NCBI GenBank assembly: GCA_052386745.1
Contig: JBQTJW010000002.1
Span: 57,232 to 121,231, forward strand
Direction of reading: 5' to 3'
DNA length: 64,000 nt
Origin: Panacagrimonas sp052386745
GTDB taxonomy: Bacteria; Pseudomonadota; Gammaproteobacteria; Nevskiales; Nevskiaceae
Under the pieces are notes generated by a model, which did not search any database, had not been told where the DNA came from, and saw only the letters and a program-made list of their open reading frames with translations. Position 1 is the stretch's first letter, and every line of letters begins with the position of its first letter. A program made the position numbers and the translations under genes. Positions 9,658-17,673 of the stretch are shown in pieces.

Positions 9658-10584
9658 TTAGTGATGGACGAGCTGCGCGGCCTGCGCCAGCGCCGCCGGG
9701 TCTTCCAGGGACAGCGAGTTCAGCCCCTCGACGATGCGCTTGTTCAGCCCCGACAGCACCTTGCCCGGCCCGCACTCCAGCGCCAGGGTCACGCCTTCGG
9801 CATGCAGGGCCTGCACCGTCTGCGTCCAGCGCACCGGCTGGTACAGCTGGGCCGCGAGGGCGGCGCGGATCTGGTCGGGATTTTCGCGCGGCTGGGCATC
9901 GACGTTGTGCAGCACGCGGATTTCCGGCCTGTTCACCGGGATGCGATTGAGCGCATCCGCCAGCTTGTCGGCGGCGCCACGCATCAGCGAACAGTGCGAG
10001 GGCACCGACATCGCCAGCCGCTTGACCATGCGCGCGCCCTTGCCCTTGCCATTGGCGTCGAGCCAGTTGAGCGCGCGGATCTCGCCGGCCACCACCACCT
10101 GACCCGGCGCGTTGAAATTGGCCGGCTCCAGCACGCCGTCGGTGCAGGCCGAGCACAGTGCCGCCACGGCTGCATCGTCGAGCCCGACGACCGCGGTCAT
10201 GCCGCCGGTCCCGGCGGGAACGGCCGCCTGCATCAGCTGGCCGCGCAGTTCCACCAGCCGGAGCGCGTCGGCGAAGGCAAGGCTGCCGGCGGCGACCAGT
10301 GCGGAATATTCGCCCAGGCTGTGCCCGGCCAGCGCCTGCGGCGCCGGCCCGTTCAGCGCCTGCCAGTGACGCCACAGCGCCACGCTGGCGGCCAATAGGG
10401 CCGGCTGCGTTTTCTCGGTGCGGTTGAGTTCTTCGACCGGGCCTTCGCGGACGAGCCGGGCGAGATCCCAGCCGAGCACGTCCGATGCTTCGCGCAGCGT
10501 GGCCTGGATGACGGGCGCGTCCAGCGCGCCGAGCATGCCCACCGACTGCGAACCCTGTCCGGGAAACAGCAAAGCGTAGGTCAC
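9658..10584 (-). CDS. fabD: Malonyl-CoA:ACP transacylase
   Basis: This 308-residue enzyme transfers malonyl from CoA to ACP. FPGQGSQ lies at residues 7-13, the catalytic Ser89 in GHSLGEYSAL, the Arg in a typical position near 115 and the active-site His in SVPSHCSLM. The start is GTG at 10584, whose bases overlap the rhombosortase stop as GTGA. The plsX-fabH pair that normally precedes fabD is missing, so the initiation enzyme FabH must be encoded elsewhere. Confidence 0.95.
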   Translation of the reverse strand: MTYALLFPGQGSQSVGMLGALDAPVIQATLREASDVLGWDLARLVREGPVEELNRTEKTQPALLAASVALWRHWQALNGPAPQALAGHSLGEYSALVAAGSLAFADALRLVELRGQLMQAAVPAGTGGMTAVVGLDDAAVAALCSACTDGVLEPANFNAPGQVVVAGEIRALNWLDANGKGKGARMVKRLAMSVPSHCSLMRGAADKLADALNRIPVNRPEIRVLHNVDAQPRENPDQIRAALAAQLYQPVRWTQTVQALHAEGVTLALECGPGKVLSGLNKRIVEGLNSLSLEDPAALAQAAQLVHH

Positions 10585-11198
10585 TGCGGTGACTCTCCTT
10601 TGTTAAAAATTCCGAATGCCAGCCCGTAAAGAAGGCCGCAGAGTGTGCCGAACAAGTGCGCCTCCGTCACTACGCGCCCCCCGATCGAGCGCTCGTCGGA
10701 CAGCGTCGCACCGGCAAAGCACTCCCAGGCGATCTTGCCCAGGACAAACAGCAGGCAGGCGATGGCGATCCGGTCGCCGCGTCGTGCCATGGGCACCAGT
10801 CCCAGCACGATCAGGCCGTGCAGCACGCCCGACATCCCCACGTAACGATGCAGGTCTGGGACGCCCATGTAGAGCCCCAGCGTCACGCCCAGCGACAGGA
10901 ACATCACGCGACGTGTCCATTCCGCGAAGGGCAAGGGCGCGGGACACAGCACCACCAGTGCCGTCAGTCCGAGCAGGTTGAGCACGCAGTGGTAGTACCC
11001 CAGATGTACCCAGTGACCGGTCAGCAGGCGCCAGACCTGTCCGGCCTCGATGGCGCGACGATCAAACGACAGCAACGCCCTGGCCGGCGAACCCGCCACC
11101 GCGAGGGCGAGCATGATCCCCGCCATCAGCAGCGGGAACGGGTATGCGGCCACGGAACTCCTCAGCGAACCCGCTGTTATCATCTTCGGACGCACCAT
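10581..11198 (-). CDS. rrtA: Rhombosortase (rhomboid-family intramembrane protease)
   Basis: This 205-residue protein has six or so hydrophobic helices. Rhomboid features are visible: GHWVHLGYYHCVLNLLG (about 61-77), catalytic Ser123 in YVGMSGVLHG, and His181 in TEAHLFGTLCGLLYG. The short form with GMSGVLHG and EAHL fits the rhombosortase branch, which cleaves proteins bearing the GlyGly-CTERM tail after T2SS-type export and may reattach them to the surface. ATG at 11198 is chosen because AGGA lies eight bases upstream; longer and shorter starts exist. It is divergent from gspG (27 bases between starts) and coupled to fabD by a 4-base overlap. Confidence 0.82.
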   Translation of the reverse strand: MVRPKMITAGSLRSSVAAYPFPLLMAGIMLALAVAGSPARALLSFDRRAIEAGQVWRLLTGHWVHLGYYHCVLNLLGLTALVVLCPAPLPFAEWTRRVMFLSLGVTLGLYMGVPDLHRYVGMSGVLHGLIVLGLVPMARRGDRIAIACLLFVLGKIAWECFAGATLSDERSIGGRVVTEAHLFGTLCGLLYGLAFGIFNKGESPQ

Positions 11199-11225
11199 CG
11201 CGTTTGTCCTGAACCCTTTTGCCAC

Positions 11226-11678
11226 ATGTCCCATTCAGGCCGAGTCCGCCTGCTCGCCAGCCGCGGCTTCACCCTCATCGAAATCATGGTCGTGGTGGTC
11301 ATCCTCGGCATTCTGGCCGCGGTTGTGGTCCCCCGCATCATGAATCGGCCGGACGATGCGCGCATCGCACGCGCCAAGCAGGACGTCCGTGCCATCGAGT
11401 CCGCCCTCAACCTGTACAAGCTGGACAACTTCTATTACCCCTCCACCCAGCAGGGCCTGGAAGCGCTGGTCACCCAGCCCGGCGGCGAACCCCCGGCCAA
11501 GAACTGGAAGCCGGGCGGCTACATCGCGCAGATGCCGAAGGACCCCTGGCAGAACCCCTACCAGTACCTTTCGCCCGGCGTGAAGGGCGAGATCGACATC
11601 TTCTCGCTCGGCGCCGACAACCGGCCCGGCGGTGAAGGTGCGGCCGGCGACATCGGCAACTGGGACCTGGGCGGCTGA
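11226..11678 (+). CDS. gspG: Type II secretion major pseudopilin GspG
   Basis: This 150-residue prepilin has a short positively charged leader, then SRG|FTLIEIMVVVVILGILAA, the prepilin peptidase site and hydrophobic helix with Glu at +5. The C-terminal globular part holds DNFYYPSTQQGLEALV, KDPWQNPYQYLSPG and the calcium-loop ending FSLGADN...GDIGNWDLG, all diagnostic of GspG. It forms the periplasmic pseudopilus of the T2SS. The start is ATG at 11226, and the frame upstream shadows the divergent rhombosortase gene. It opens the gspGHIJKLMN run. The genes gspC, D, E and F are not here. Confidence 0.95.
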   Translation: MSHSGRVRLLASRGFTLIEIMVVVVILGILAAVVVPRIMNRPDDARIARAKQDVRAIESALNLYKLDNFYYPSTQQGLEALVTQPGGEPPAKNWKPGGYIAQMPKDPWQNPYQYLSPGVKGEIDIFSLGADNRPGGEGAAGDIGNWDLGG

Positions 11679-11745
11679 GCTCGCGCAGCACCCCCGTTCC
11701 CTCACGTTCCGGGCGAAGCGCTTGAACGCGGGCCGACCCTTGCCG

Positions 11746-12324
11746 ATGCAGCGCCGGGTCGCGAACGGTTTCACCCTGCTGGAATTGCTGGTGGTGATGG
11801 TCATCATCGGCGTCCTCGCTTCCATGGTGGGTCTGTCGGTGGGAGGCCGCGCCACCGACGACCGCATGCAGGCCGAATCGCAGCGGCTGGAGGAATTGCT
11901 GCGGCTGGCCTCGGACGAGGCCCAGGCCAAGGGGCTTGAACTGGGTTTCCGCCAGACGCTGGATGGCTTCGAATTCATGAGCGCAGACCCCGCGACGGGC
12001 GCATGGGAAGTGGTCGGCGAAGGCTCATTCCGGCCCCGGACGATTCCAGAACCCTTCGCACTCGAGCTTCGTATCGAGGGTCGCCTGATCAAGCCCTTGC
12101 CCACCGTTGCGGCGACGCCGGCCAGGGAGAAGAAGGCCTTCGACAACGAAGCTTCCAAGAAGGCTGACGAAACCCGTAACGAGCCGCAGGTCCTGATCCT
12201 GTCCACGGGCGAAATGACCGCCTTCACGCTGGACCTGAAGCTCAAGGGCGTTCCGCGCTTCTACCGGATCGAAGGGAACCCCATGGGCGAACTCTCCTCC
12301 GGCCGCAGGGAAGTTCGGACCTGA
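11746..12324 (+). CDS. gspH: Type II secretion minor pseudopilin GspH
   Basis: This is a 192-residue prepilin-like protein: leader MQRRVANG|FTLLELLVVMVIIGVLAS with Glu at +5, then SVGGRATDDRMQAESQRLEELL, the usual GspH helix, and SDEAQAKGLELGF followed by a beta-rich head. The stretch ARPEK-like 128-150 (AREKKAFDNEASKKADE) is a charged insertion. ATG at 11746 gives a normal leader; an in-frame start inside gspG would give an improbable 45-residue one. The stop and the gspI start overlap as TGATG. Confidence 0.88.
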   Translation: MQRRVANGFTLLELLVVMVIIGVLASMVGLSVGGRATDDRMQAESQRLEELLRLASDEAQAKGLELGFRQTLDGFEFMSADPATGAWEVVGEGSFRPRTIPEPFALELRIEGRLIKPLPTVAATPAREKKAFDNEASKKADETRNEPQVLILSTGEMTAFTLDLKLKGVPRFYRIEGNPMGELSSGRREVRT

Positions 12325-12713
12325 TGGCGCGGCAGAGCGGTTTCACCCTGGTTGAAGTGCTGGTGGCGGTGGCGGTGCTGGCGATTGCCATGGCCGCCAT
12401 CATCACGACGATGGCGCGCCAGGCGGACAACGCAGGCTACCTGCGCCAGAAGACCATCGCCGTCTGGGTGGCCCACAATCGCCTGGCAGAACTCCAGCTC
12501 GAACGTAGCCCGCCCTCCACCGGGCGCACCGAGGGCAAGGCCGACATGAGCGGCGCCGAGTGGACCTGGACCGCCGAGGTCAAGACCACCCAGGATGAAC
12601 GGCTGCACCGTGTCGACGTGTCCGTCGCCGGGCCCGTACAGAAGGGGCGACCGGCCACGCAGAAGAGCGGCTTCCTTGCACAGATCACGGGATTCCTGGC
12701 GGTCGAACCGTGA
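12324..12713 (+). CDS. gspI: Type II secretion minor pseudopilin GspI
   Basis: This 129-residue prepilin-like protein has the leader MARQSG|FTLVEVLVAVAVLAIAMA with Glu at +5. It continues with KTIAVWVAHNRLAELQLE, the hallmark GspI segment, and a short beta-sheet head. GspI is one of the tip pseudopilins and forms a complex with GspJ and GspK. It starts inside the gspH stop and its own stop overlaps the gspJ start region. Confidence 0.9.
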   Translation: MARQSGFTLVEVLVAVAVLAIAMAAIITTMARQADNAGYLRQKTIAVWVAHNRLAELQLERSPPSTGRTEGKADMSGAEWTWTAEVKTTQDERLHRVDVSVAGPVQKGRPATQKSGFLAQITGFLAVEP

Positions 12714-13606
12714 TGCAGCGCCCGCGCCGGGAATGCAGCGCAGCGCGGAACCGGGGGCGAGTGCTGGCTGCCGCAGGGTTCACGCTGATCGAGATCATCG
12801 TCGTCGTGCTGGTGTTTTCGGTGATGTCCGCCATGGCGTATGGCGGACTCAACAGCGTGCTGAAGACCCGGCGCGGCATCGAGGATTCGATGTTGCGCAC
12901 GGCCGCCATGCAACGTGCCTTCCTGCGGTTGCGCGGCGACTTTCAGAACCTGCGCGACCGTTCCGTCCGCGACGCCTACGGCGACTCGCAGCCCGCCTTC
13001 ACCTTCAGCCGCGACGGCGCCGTGGACCTGGTTCGCGGCGGCTGGCGCACGCCGGTGCAGACCGGCCGTTCGAGCCTGGAACGGGTCCGCTACCAGCTCA
13101 AGGACGGCACCCTGCGAAGGCTCAGCTACGGCGTGCTCGACCTGCCGCAGCAACTCGATCCCACCGACCTCGCCGTGCTGGCCAAGGTGGACGAAATCCG
13201 CTGGCGGTTCATGGACGAGGCGCGCGAGTGGCAGACCGAATGGCCCGTCGGAGGCGATGGCAGCGGCCAGGGCAGCGCCGCGGGACCGCCACCCATCGCC
13301 GTCGAGCTCACCCTGGTCACCAAGGACTGGGGCGAAACGCGCTTCCTGTTCCGCACGCCGATGGCGGGGATGGTCCCGGCGGAAAAGGCGGATGGCGAAG
13401 GTGCGTCCACCGGGGCCTACCGGACGAGCGGGGGCCTGTTTCCCGTGTCCCAGCTGATCGGCGGCCTGCTGGGCGAGGGGCAACCGCCGGACAGCGGTGG
13501 TGGCAACGACGATGGAAGCGCGCCCCCGGAGCCCGAAACGCCGGAGACACCCGAGACGCCGGACGTTCCCGCGCCGGATCAGGGTGATGCAGAGGGACAG
13601 AACTGA
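12713..13606 (+). CDS. gspJ: Type II secretion minor pseudopilin GspJ, with Pro/Glu-rich tail
   Basis: This is a roughly 297-residue prepilin-like protein. The leader of about 22 residues ends AAAG|FTLIEIIVVVLVFSVMSAMAYGGL, followed by RRGIEDSMLRTAAMQRAFLRLRGDF as in GspJ. The globular head runs to about residue 250. The last 45 residues are low-complexity: GGGNDDGS followed by repeats of PE, ETPETPETPD and a charged end. Most GspJ proteins lack such a tail. ATG at 12713 overlaps the gspI stop as TGATG; a GTG one codon earlier is also possible. Confidence 0.9.
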   Translation: MQRPRRECSAARNRGRVLAAAGFTLIEIIVVVLVFSVMSAMAYGGLNSVLKTRRGIEDSMLRTAAMQRAFLRLRGDFQNLRDRSVRDAYGDSQPAFTFSRDGAVDLVRGGWRTPVQTGRSSLERVRYQLKDGTLRRLSYGVLDLPQQLDPTDLAVLAKVDEIRWRFMDEAREWQTEWPVGGDGSGQGSAAGPPPIAVELTLVTKDWGETRFLFRTPMAGMVPAEKADGEGASTGAYRTSGGLFPVSQLIGGLLGEGQPPDSGGGNDDGSAPPEPETPETPETPDVPAPDQGDAEGQN

Positions 13607-14610
13607 TGCGCCGGAGGGGGCGTCAGCGCGGCATCGCGCTCATCACCGCCGTGCTGGTGGTGTCGCTGGCCGTGATCGCGGCCACGGCCGTGCTGGACGC
13701 GGGGCATTTCGCGATCCAGCGTACCGCGTCTCTGCAGGATTCCGAGAAGGCCTGGGGTTACGCGGCAGGTGCAGAGGACTGGGTGCGCACCATCCTGCAG
13801 CGCGACTCCGACGACAACGACTACGACTCGCTCGATGAGCCCTGGAACGAGCCGCAGACGCTGCCGATCGAGAACGGGGTGCTCACCGGCGAGATCATCG
13901 ACGCCACCTCGCGTTTCAATCTCAACAACCTGGGGCTCTCACAGGCCGGCGAGCCGGGACGGCGCGGCAGCGTACGTTCCGAATTCCAGCAGCAGGCGGA
14001 CGTCCTGATCCGGCTGATCCAGAATCTGGACGGCGGCCCCACGCTGGTCCCGGACCCGCAGGCGCTGGCCGAAACCATTCGCGACTGGATCGACCCCGAC
14101 CAGGAGCCCACCGGCAGCGGCCGCGAGGACGTGGATTATCTCTCGCTCAATCCGCCGCGCCGCGCGGCCAACCGCGCCATGGTCAGCGTCACCGAGCTCC
14201 GCACCATCCTCGACGTGATGTATGACGACCGCACCGATGACGCGCGCAAGGTCTACCAGCTGCTGCTGCCGTACGTGACGGCGCTGCCCGTGGACGGCGT
14301 GACGCCCATCAACGTCAACACGGCATCGCCCGAACTCCTGCTCGCGCTGAGTTCCACGCCCAGCCCCGCCATGAGCAAGTTCATCGAACTGCGCAAGGAG
14401 GATCCGTTGCGCGATACCAGCGGGGTTCTCAACCTGGTTCCCAGTTCCAGCGACTATCCCGACGCCCTGCTGCAGGTATCCACGAGCCTCTTCCAGCTGC
14501 GCGCGCAGGCGGTGGTGGGGAATGGACGTGTGGCACTATATAGCCTGATCTTTCGCCCGGCCCAGGGCGGCACCCCGGTGGTGCTGTCGCGCAGCACGGA
14601 CACCGAATAA
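13606..14610 (+). CDS. gspK: Type II secretion minor pseudopilin GspK
   Basis: This is a 334-residue protein, the largest minor pseudopilin, expected at the pseudopilus tip with GspI and GspJ. The leader MRRRGRQRG|IALITAVLVVSLAVIAATAVL lacks Glu at +5, as GspK always does. SEKAWGYAAGAEDWVRTIL and ATSRFNLNNLG are family segments, and INVNTASPELLLALS with its helix-hairpin-helix look lies near residue 235. It starts on the last base of the gspJ stop and is followed by gspL after 26 bases. Confidence 0.92.
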   Translation: MRRRGRQRGIALITAVLVVSLAVIAATAVLDAGHFAIQRTASLQDSEKAWGYAAGAEDWVRTILQRDSDDNDYDSLDEPWNEPQTLPIENGVLTGEIIDATSRFNLNNLGLSQAGEPGRRGSVRSEFQQQADVLIRLIQNLDGGPTLVPDPQALAETIRDWIDPDQEPTGSGREDVDYLSLNPPRRAANRAMVSVTELRTILDVMYDDRTDDARKVYQLLLPYVTALPVDGVTPINVNTASPELLLALSSTPSPAMSKFIELRKEDPLRDTSGVLNLVPSSSDYPDALLQVSTSLFQLRAQAVVGNGRVALYSLIFRPAQGGTPVVLSRSTDTE

Positions 14611-14636
14611 ACAGACTTGAGAGCGGCCTCCAGGGC

Positions 14637-15854
14637 GTGCGAGAAACACTTTACATCCGCCTAGGGGCAGCGCCGGACGCCGATGTTGAGTTCGGCGTGG
14701 CCCCGGCCGAATTCCACACCCTGGGCACACGGCGCGGTCCGCTGGGCGAAGCACTGAAGCTCGGTGCCGGGCGCCGGCTCATCGTGCTGGTACCGGGTGC
14801 CGATGTCCGCCTGAGCGCGGCCAGGGTTCCTGCCAAGCAGGCGGCCAAGGTTCTGCAGGCACTCCCCTACGTGCTCGAAGACCAGGTTGCGGACGACATC
14901 GAAACCCTGCACTTCGCCATCGGCCCGCGGCAGGATGACGGCAGCCACCCGGTGGCAATCGTCTCGCGCGCCCGCATGGAGCAATGGCTCGCGCCGTTCC
15001 GGGCGCAGCTGCTGCGACCCGAACTGCTGGTGCCCGACACGCTCGCCCTCGCCGCCCCCGCCGGGGAGACGCAGTGGAGTGCGCTGGCGGAAACCGATCC
15101 GGCGGGCAGCGAGCAGGTTCTGGTCCGCAACGGGCCATGGTCGGGATTTTCCTGCGCGGCCGAAGACCTGGCGCCCTACCTCACCATCGCCGATCCCGAG
15201 AAGGCCGGCACGCTGAAACTCTCCGTCACCGGGGACAACCGCGCGGACTGGTCCCGGTTCGAATGGCCGGTCGTCCTCATGCCCGGGCACCGCACCGGCC
15301 TGTCGGCCCTGGCTGCGCAGCTCAGGCCGGAACAGTCCATCAACCTGCTGCAGGGCAGTTACGCGCAGAGCCGTGACCTGGATCGTCTGTGGAAGCCCTG
15401 GCGCATGGCCGCCGGGCTGGCTCTGCTCTGGATCGCGGTGGCAGTCACCCGTTTCAGCATCGACACGGCACGTCTCAGCAGCGAGCTGGCACGCCAGGAC
15501 GAGGCCAACGTGGCCCGCTTCCAGCAGCTGTTCCCCGACCAGACGCGCGTGGTGGATCTTTCCGCCCAGCTCGACCAGCAGCTGCGCGCACTCGCCGGCG
15601 GCGCCGGCGCGGGAGGCCCGCTCGCCCTGCTCGAAGTGCTCACGCAGTCGCTGCAGGCGAGTCCCGGCCTCAAGATCACCGGCATGCAGTTTCGCGAAGG
15701 CGCGCTGTTTCTCTCGATGACGGCCAGCGACCTGCAGATGCTGGAAAAACTCCAGAACTGGCATGCCGGCCAGACCGGCACCAGGTTCGACGTGCAGTCG
15801 GCCAATGCCGAGGCCGAAGGCGTGCAGATCCGCGCCAGGCTCAGCCCCACATGA
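14637..15854 (+). CDS. gspL: Type II secretion inner-membrane protein GspL
   Basis: This is a 405-residue bitopic protein. The N-terminal 240 residues form the cytoplasmic actin-like GspL domain that recruits the GspE ATPase (LGAGRRLIVLVPGADVRL, VLQALPYVLEDQVADD). One transmembrane helix lies near 258-275 (AAGLALLWIAVAVTRF), then a periplasmic coiled-coil and ferredoxin-like end. The start is GTG at 14637, preceded by CCAGGG. Its stop overlaps the gspM ATG as ATGA. The partner GspE is not in this window. Confidence 0.9.
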   Translation: MRETLYIRLGAAPDADVEFGVAPAEFHTLGTRRGPLGEALKLGAGRRLIVLVPGADVRLSAARVPAKQAAKVLQALPYVLEDQVADDIETLHFAIGPRQDDGSHPVAIVSRARMEQWLAPFRAQLLRPELLVPDTLALAAPAGETQWSALAETDPAGSEQVLVRNGPWSGFSCAAEDLAPYLTIADPEKAGTLKLSVTGDNRADWSRFEWPVVLMPGHRTGLSALAAQLRPEQSINLLQGSYAQSRDLDRLWKPWRMAAGLALLWIAVAVTRFSIDTARLSSELARQDEANVARFQQLFPDQTRVVDLSAQLDQQLRALAGGAGAGGPLALLEVLTQSLQASPGLKITGMQFREGALFLSMTASDLQMLEKLQNWHAGQTGTRFDVQSANAEAEGVQIRARLSPT

Positions 15855-16387
15855 CGCCGGCCGACAAGCTCCGCGAGGCCCTGAAGCCGATGGCCAGCGC
15901 GATCACCCAGGGCCGCGAGCGCTTCCTGGCGCTGCAGGTCCGTGAACGCTGGATGCTGGGTGTCTGCAGCCTGGTCGTGCTCGTCACCTTGATCTATCTC
16001 GTGGTGTGGGAGCCCATCACCAACGCCCACTCCAATCGCACGCTCGCGCTGGAAGCCTCGCGCACGCTGGCCGTGCGGCTGGAGCAGGCGGCGTCCCAGG
16101 TCGGGCAGGTGCGTCACGTGCAGCCCCGCGGCACGCGCGGCGGTTCGCTGATGGCGGCGGTCGATCTTGCGAGCAAGCAGAGCGGCCTGGGCAAGGGTCC
16201 GTCCCGCATCCAGCCGGAAGGCGATCGCGAGGTGCGCGTGTGGTTCGAGGACGTCTCGTTCGACTTGCTGGTGAGCTGGCTTTCCAGCCTGCAGACGCGC
16301 GACGGCATCGGCGTGCAGACCTTCGAAGTGGAGCCGCAGGCCTCGCCCGGCAGGGTCAACGTCCGGCTGTCCCTGGTGCGTTCCTGA
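15851..16387 (+). CDS. gspM: Type II secretion inner-membrane protein GspM
   Basis: This 178-residue bitopic protein has a transmembrane helix near residues 36-54 (MLGVCSLVVLVTLIYLVVW) after an amphipathic cytoplasmic part containing ERWMLG. A periplasmic ferredoxin-like domain follows, with GSLMAAVDLASKQSGLG and VWFEDVSFDLLVSWLSSLQ, typical of GspM. It pairs with GspL in the assembly platform. ATG at 15851 overlaps the gspL stop; the frame upstream only shadows gspL. Confidence 0.9.
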   Translation: MTPADKLREALKPMASAITQGRERFLALQVRERWMLGVCSLVVLVTLIYLVVWEPITNAHSNRTLALEASRTLAVRLEQAASQVGQVRHVQPRGTRGGSLMAAVDLASKQSGLGKGPSRIQPEGDREVRVWFEDVSFDLLVSWLSSLQTRDGIGVQTFEVEPQASPGRVNVRLSLVRS

Positions 16388-17187
16388 TGAAGCGTCGCAA
16401 ACTGCTGCTGCTCGGGCTGCTCGTGTTTCTTGGCACGCTGATTTTGCAGACGCCGGCGAGCCTGCTGCACCACTGGCTGGCGCCGAGGCTGGCGAGCTCG
16501 CCGATCCAGTTCCAGGGCCTGTCCGGCACGCTTTCCTCGGGGCGCGTTGCCCGCGTCGACCTGCAGGGGCGCCCGCTGATCGGCGACCTGGCCTGGGACC
16601 TGCGCGCGCTCCAGCTGCTGATCGGGCGCGCCAGCTTCCTGCTTTCGGGCGGCTCCGGCGGCCTGCTGGTCAACGGCACGGCCTTCGTCGTGCCGTCCGG
16701 CACGGTGGCGCTGAGCGACTTCCGCCTGAGTGGCCCGCTGCGCGCGGTGGCCGCTGCGGCCGGGCAGGCCTTCGTGCCGGCCGAAGGCCAGGTCGGCGCG
16801 GCCATCGACACGCTGAAGCTGCGCGATGGCTGGCCAGTGAAGGCCGAGGGGCTCGTGACCGTGCGCAGCCTGGCCTGGAAGCTGGGACGCAACCCCGTGC
16901 CGCTGGGCGATTACCAGGCCAGGCTCGAAACCGAGACCGCCGGCATCAAGGCGACCCTGGGCACGCTGGGCGGCGCGCTGGAGGTGAGCGGCGAGGCGCG
17001 CATCGGCCAGGACCGCAGCTACGAGCTGCACATCCAGATGCGCCCGCGACCGGACGCGCCGCCGGAAGTCGGCAACCTCGTGCGCAGCGTCGGCCAGCCC
17101 GACGCCCAGGGCTGGTACCACTTCCGCCAGGCGGTGAAGGCGCCGGCATCCGACCTGGCGCCGCCGCAGGTGTTGCCCGCCCCGTGA
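16387..17187 (+). CDS. gspN: Type II secretion protein GspN
   Basis: This 266-residue bitopic protein has an N-terminal helix (about 5-25, LLLLGLLVFLGTLILQTP) followed by a periplasmic domain of repeated beta strands with FQGLSGTLSSGRV near residue 42, the usual GspN signature. GspN is an accessory T2SS component missing from many systems. ATG overlaps the gspM stop as TGATG, and its own stop overlaps the GTG of the Nudix gene, so the operon may continue into nudJ-mnmA. Confidence 0.85.
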   Translation: MKRRKLLLLGLLVFLGTLILQTPASLLHHWLAPRLASSPIQFQGLSGTLSSGRVARVDLQGRPLIGDLAWDLRALQLLIGRASFLLSGGSGGLLVNGTAFVVPSGTVALSDFRLSGPLRAVAAAAGQAFVPAEGQVGAAIDTLKLRDGWPVKAEGLVTVRSLAWKLGRNPVPLGDYQARLETETAGIKATLGTLGGALEVSGEARIGQDRSYELHIQMRPRPDAPPEVGNLVRSVGQPDAQGWYHFRQAVKAPASDLAPPQVLPAP

Positions 17188-17648
17188 ACGCGACCGCATG
17201 GCAGCCGCACATCGTCGTCGCCGCGGTGGTGGAGCGCGGGGGACGCTATCTGGTGGTGGAGGAGCGCATCGGCGGCGAACTGCGCCTCAACCAGCCGGCG
17301 GGGCACTGGGAGCCGGGCGAAACCCTGGTCGAAGGGCTCATCCGCGAGGCGCTGGAGGAAACCGCCTGGGACGTGGAGCCGCTGGGCTTTCTCGGCGTCT
17401 ACGAGTGGCAGCCGCAGACCCTGCCCTACCCGTTCGTGCGCTTCGCGTTCGTCGCCCGGGCGGTGCAGCATCATCCCGATCGAGCGCTGGATACGGGCAT
17501 CGAGCGCGCGCTGTGGCTCACGCCCGAGGAACTGCAACAGCGCGTGCACCAGCACCGCGGGCCGGCGGTGATGCAGTGCATTGCCGACCACCGCGCCGGG
17601 CGCGTCTTTCCCCTGTCGGTGATCCAGCACCTCACGGGGCCGGGCTGA
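17184..17648 (+). CDS. nudJ: Nudix hydrolase, NudJ-type
   Basis: This is a 154-residue protein. The Nudix box is clear, from GHWEPGETLVEGLI to REALEETAW (about residues 42-64), with the usual Gly near its end replaced by Ala. NQPAGHWEPGETL is the NudJ form; NudJ removes phosphate from nucleoside di- and triphosphates and from HMP-PP. Adjacency to mnmA, as in E. coli, supports the assignment. The start is GTG at 17184, overlapping the gspN stop (GTGA). Confidence 0.87.
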   Translation: MNATAWQPHIVVAAVVERGGRYLVVEERIGGELRLNQPAGHWEPGETLVEGLIREALEETAWDVEPLGFLGVYEWQPQTLPYPFVRFAFVARAVQHHPDRALDTGIERALWLTPEELQQRVHQHRGPAVMQCIADHRAGRVFPLSVIQHLTGPG

Positions 17649-17673
17649 TCCGGCGCAGGCGCAGGCCGGGTTC

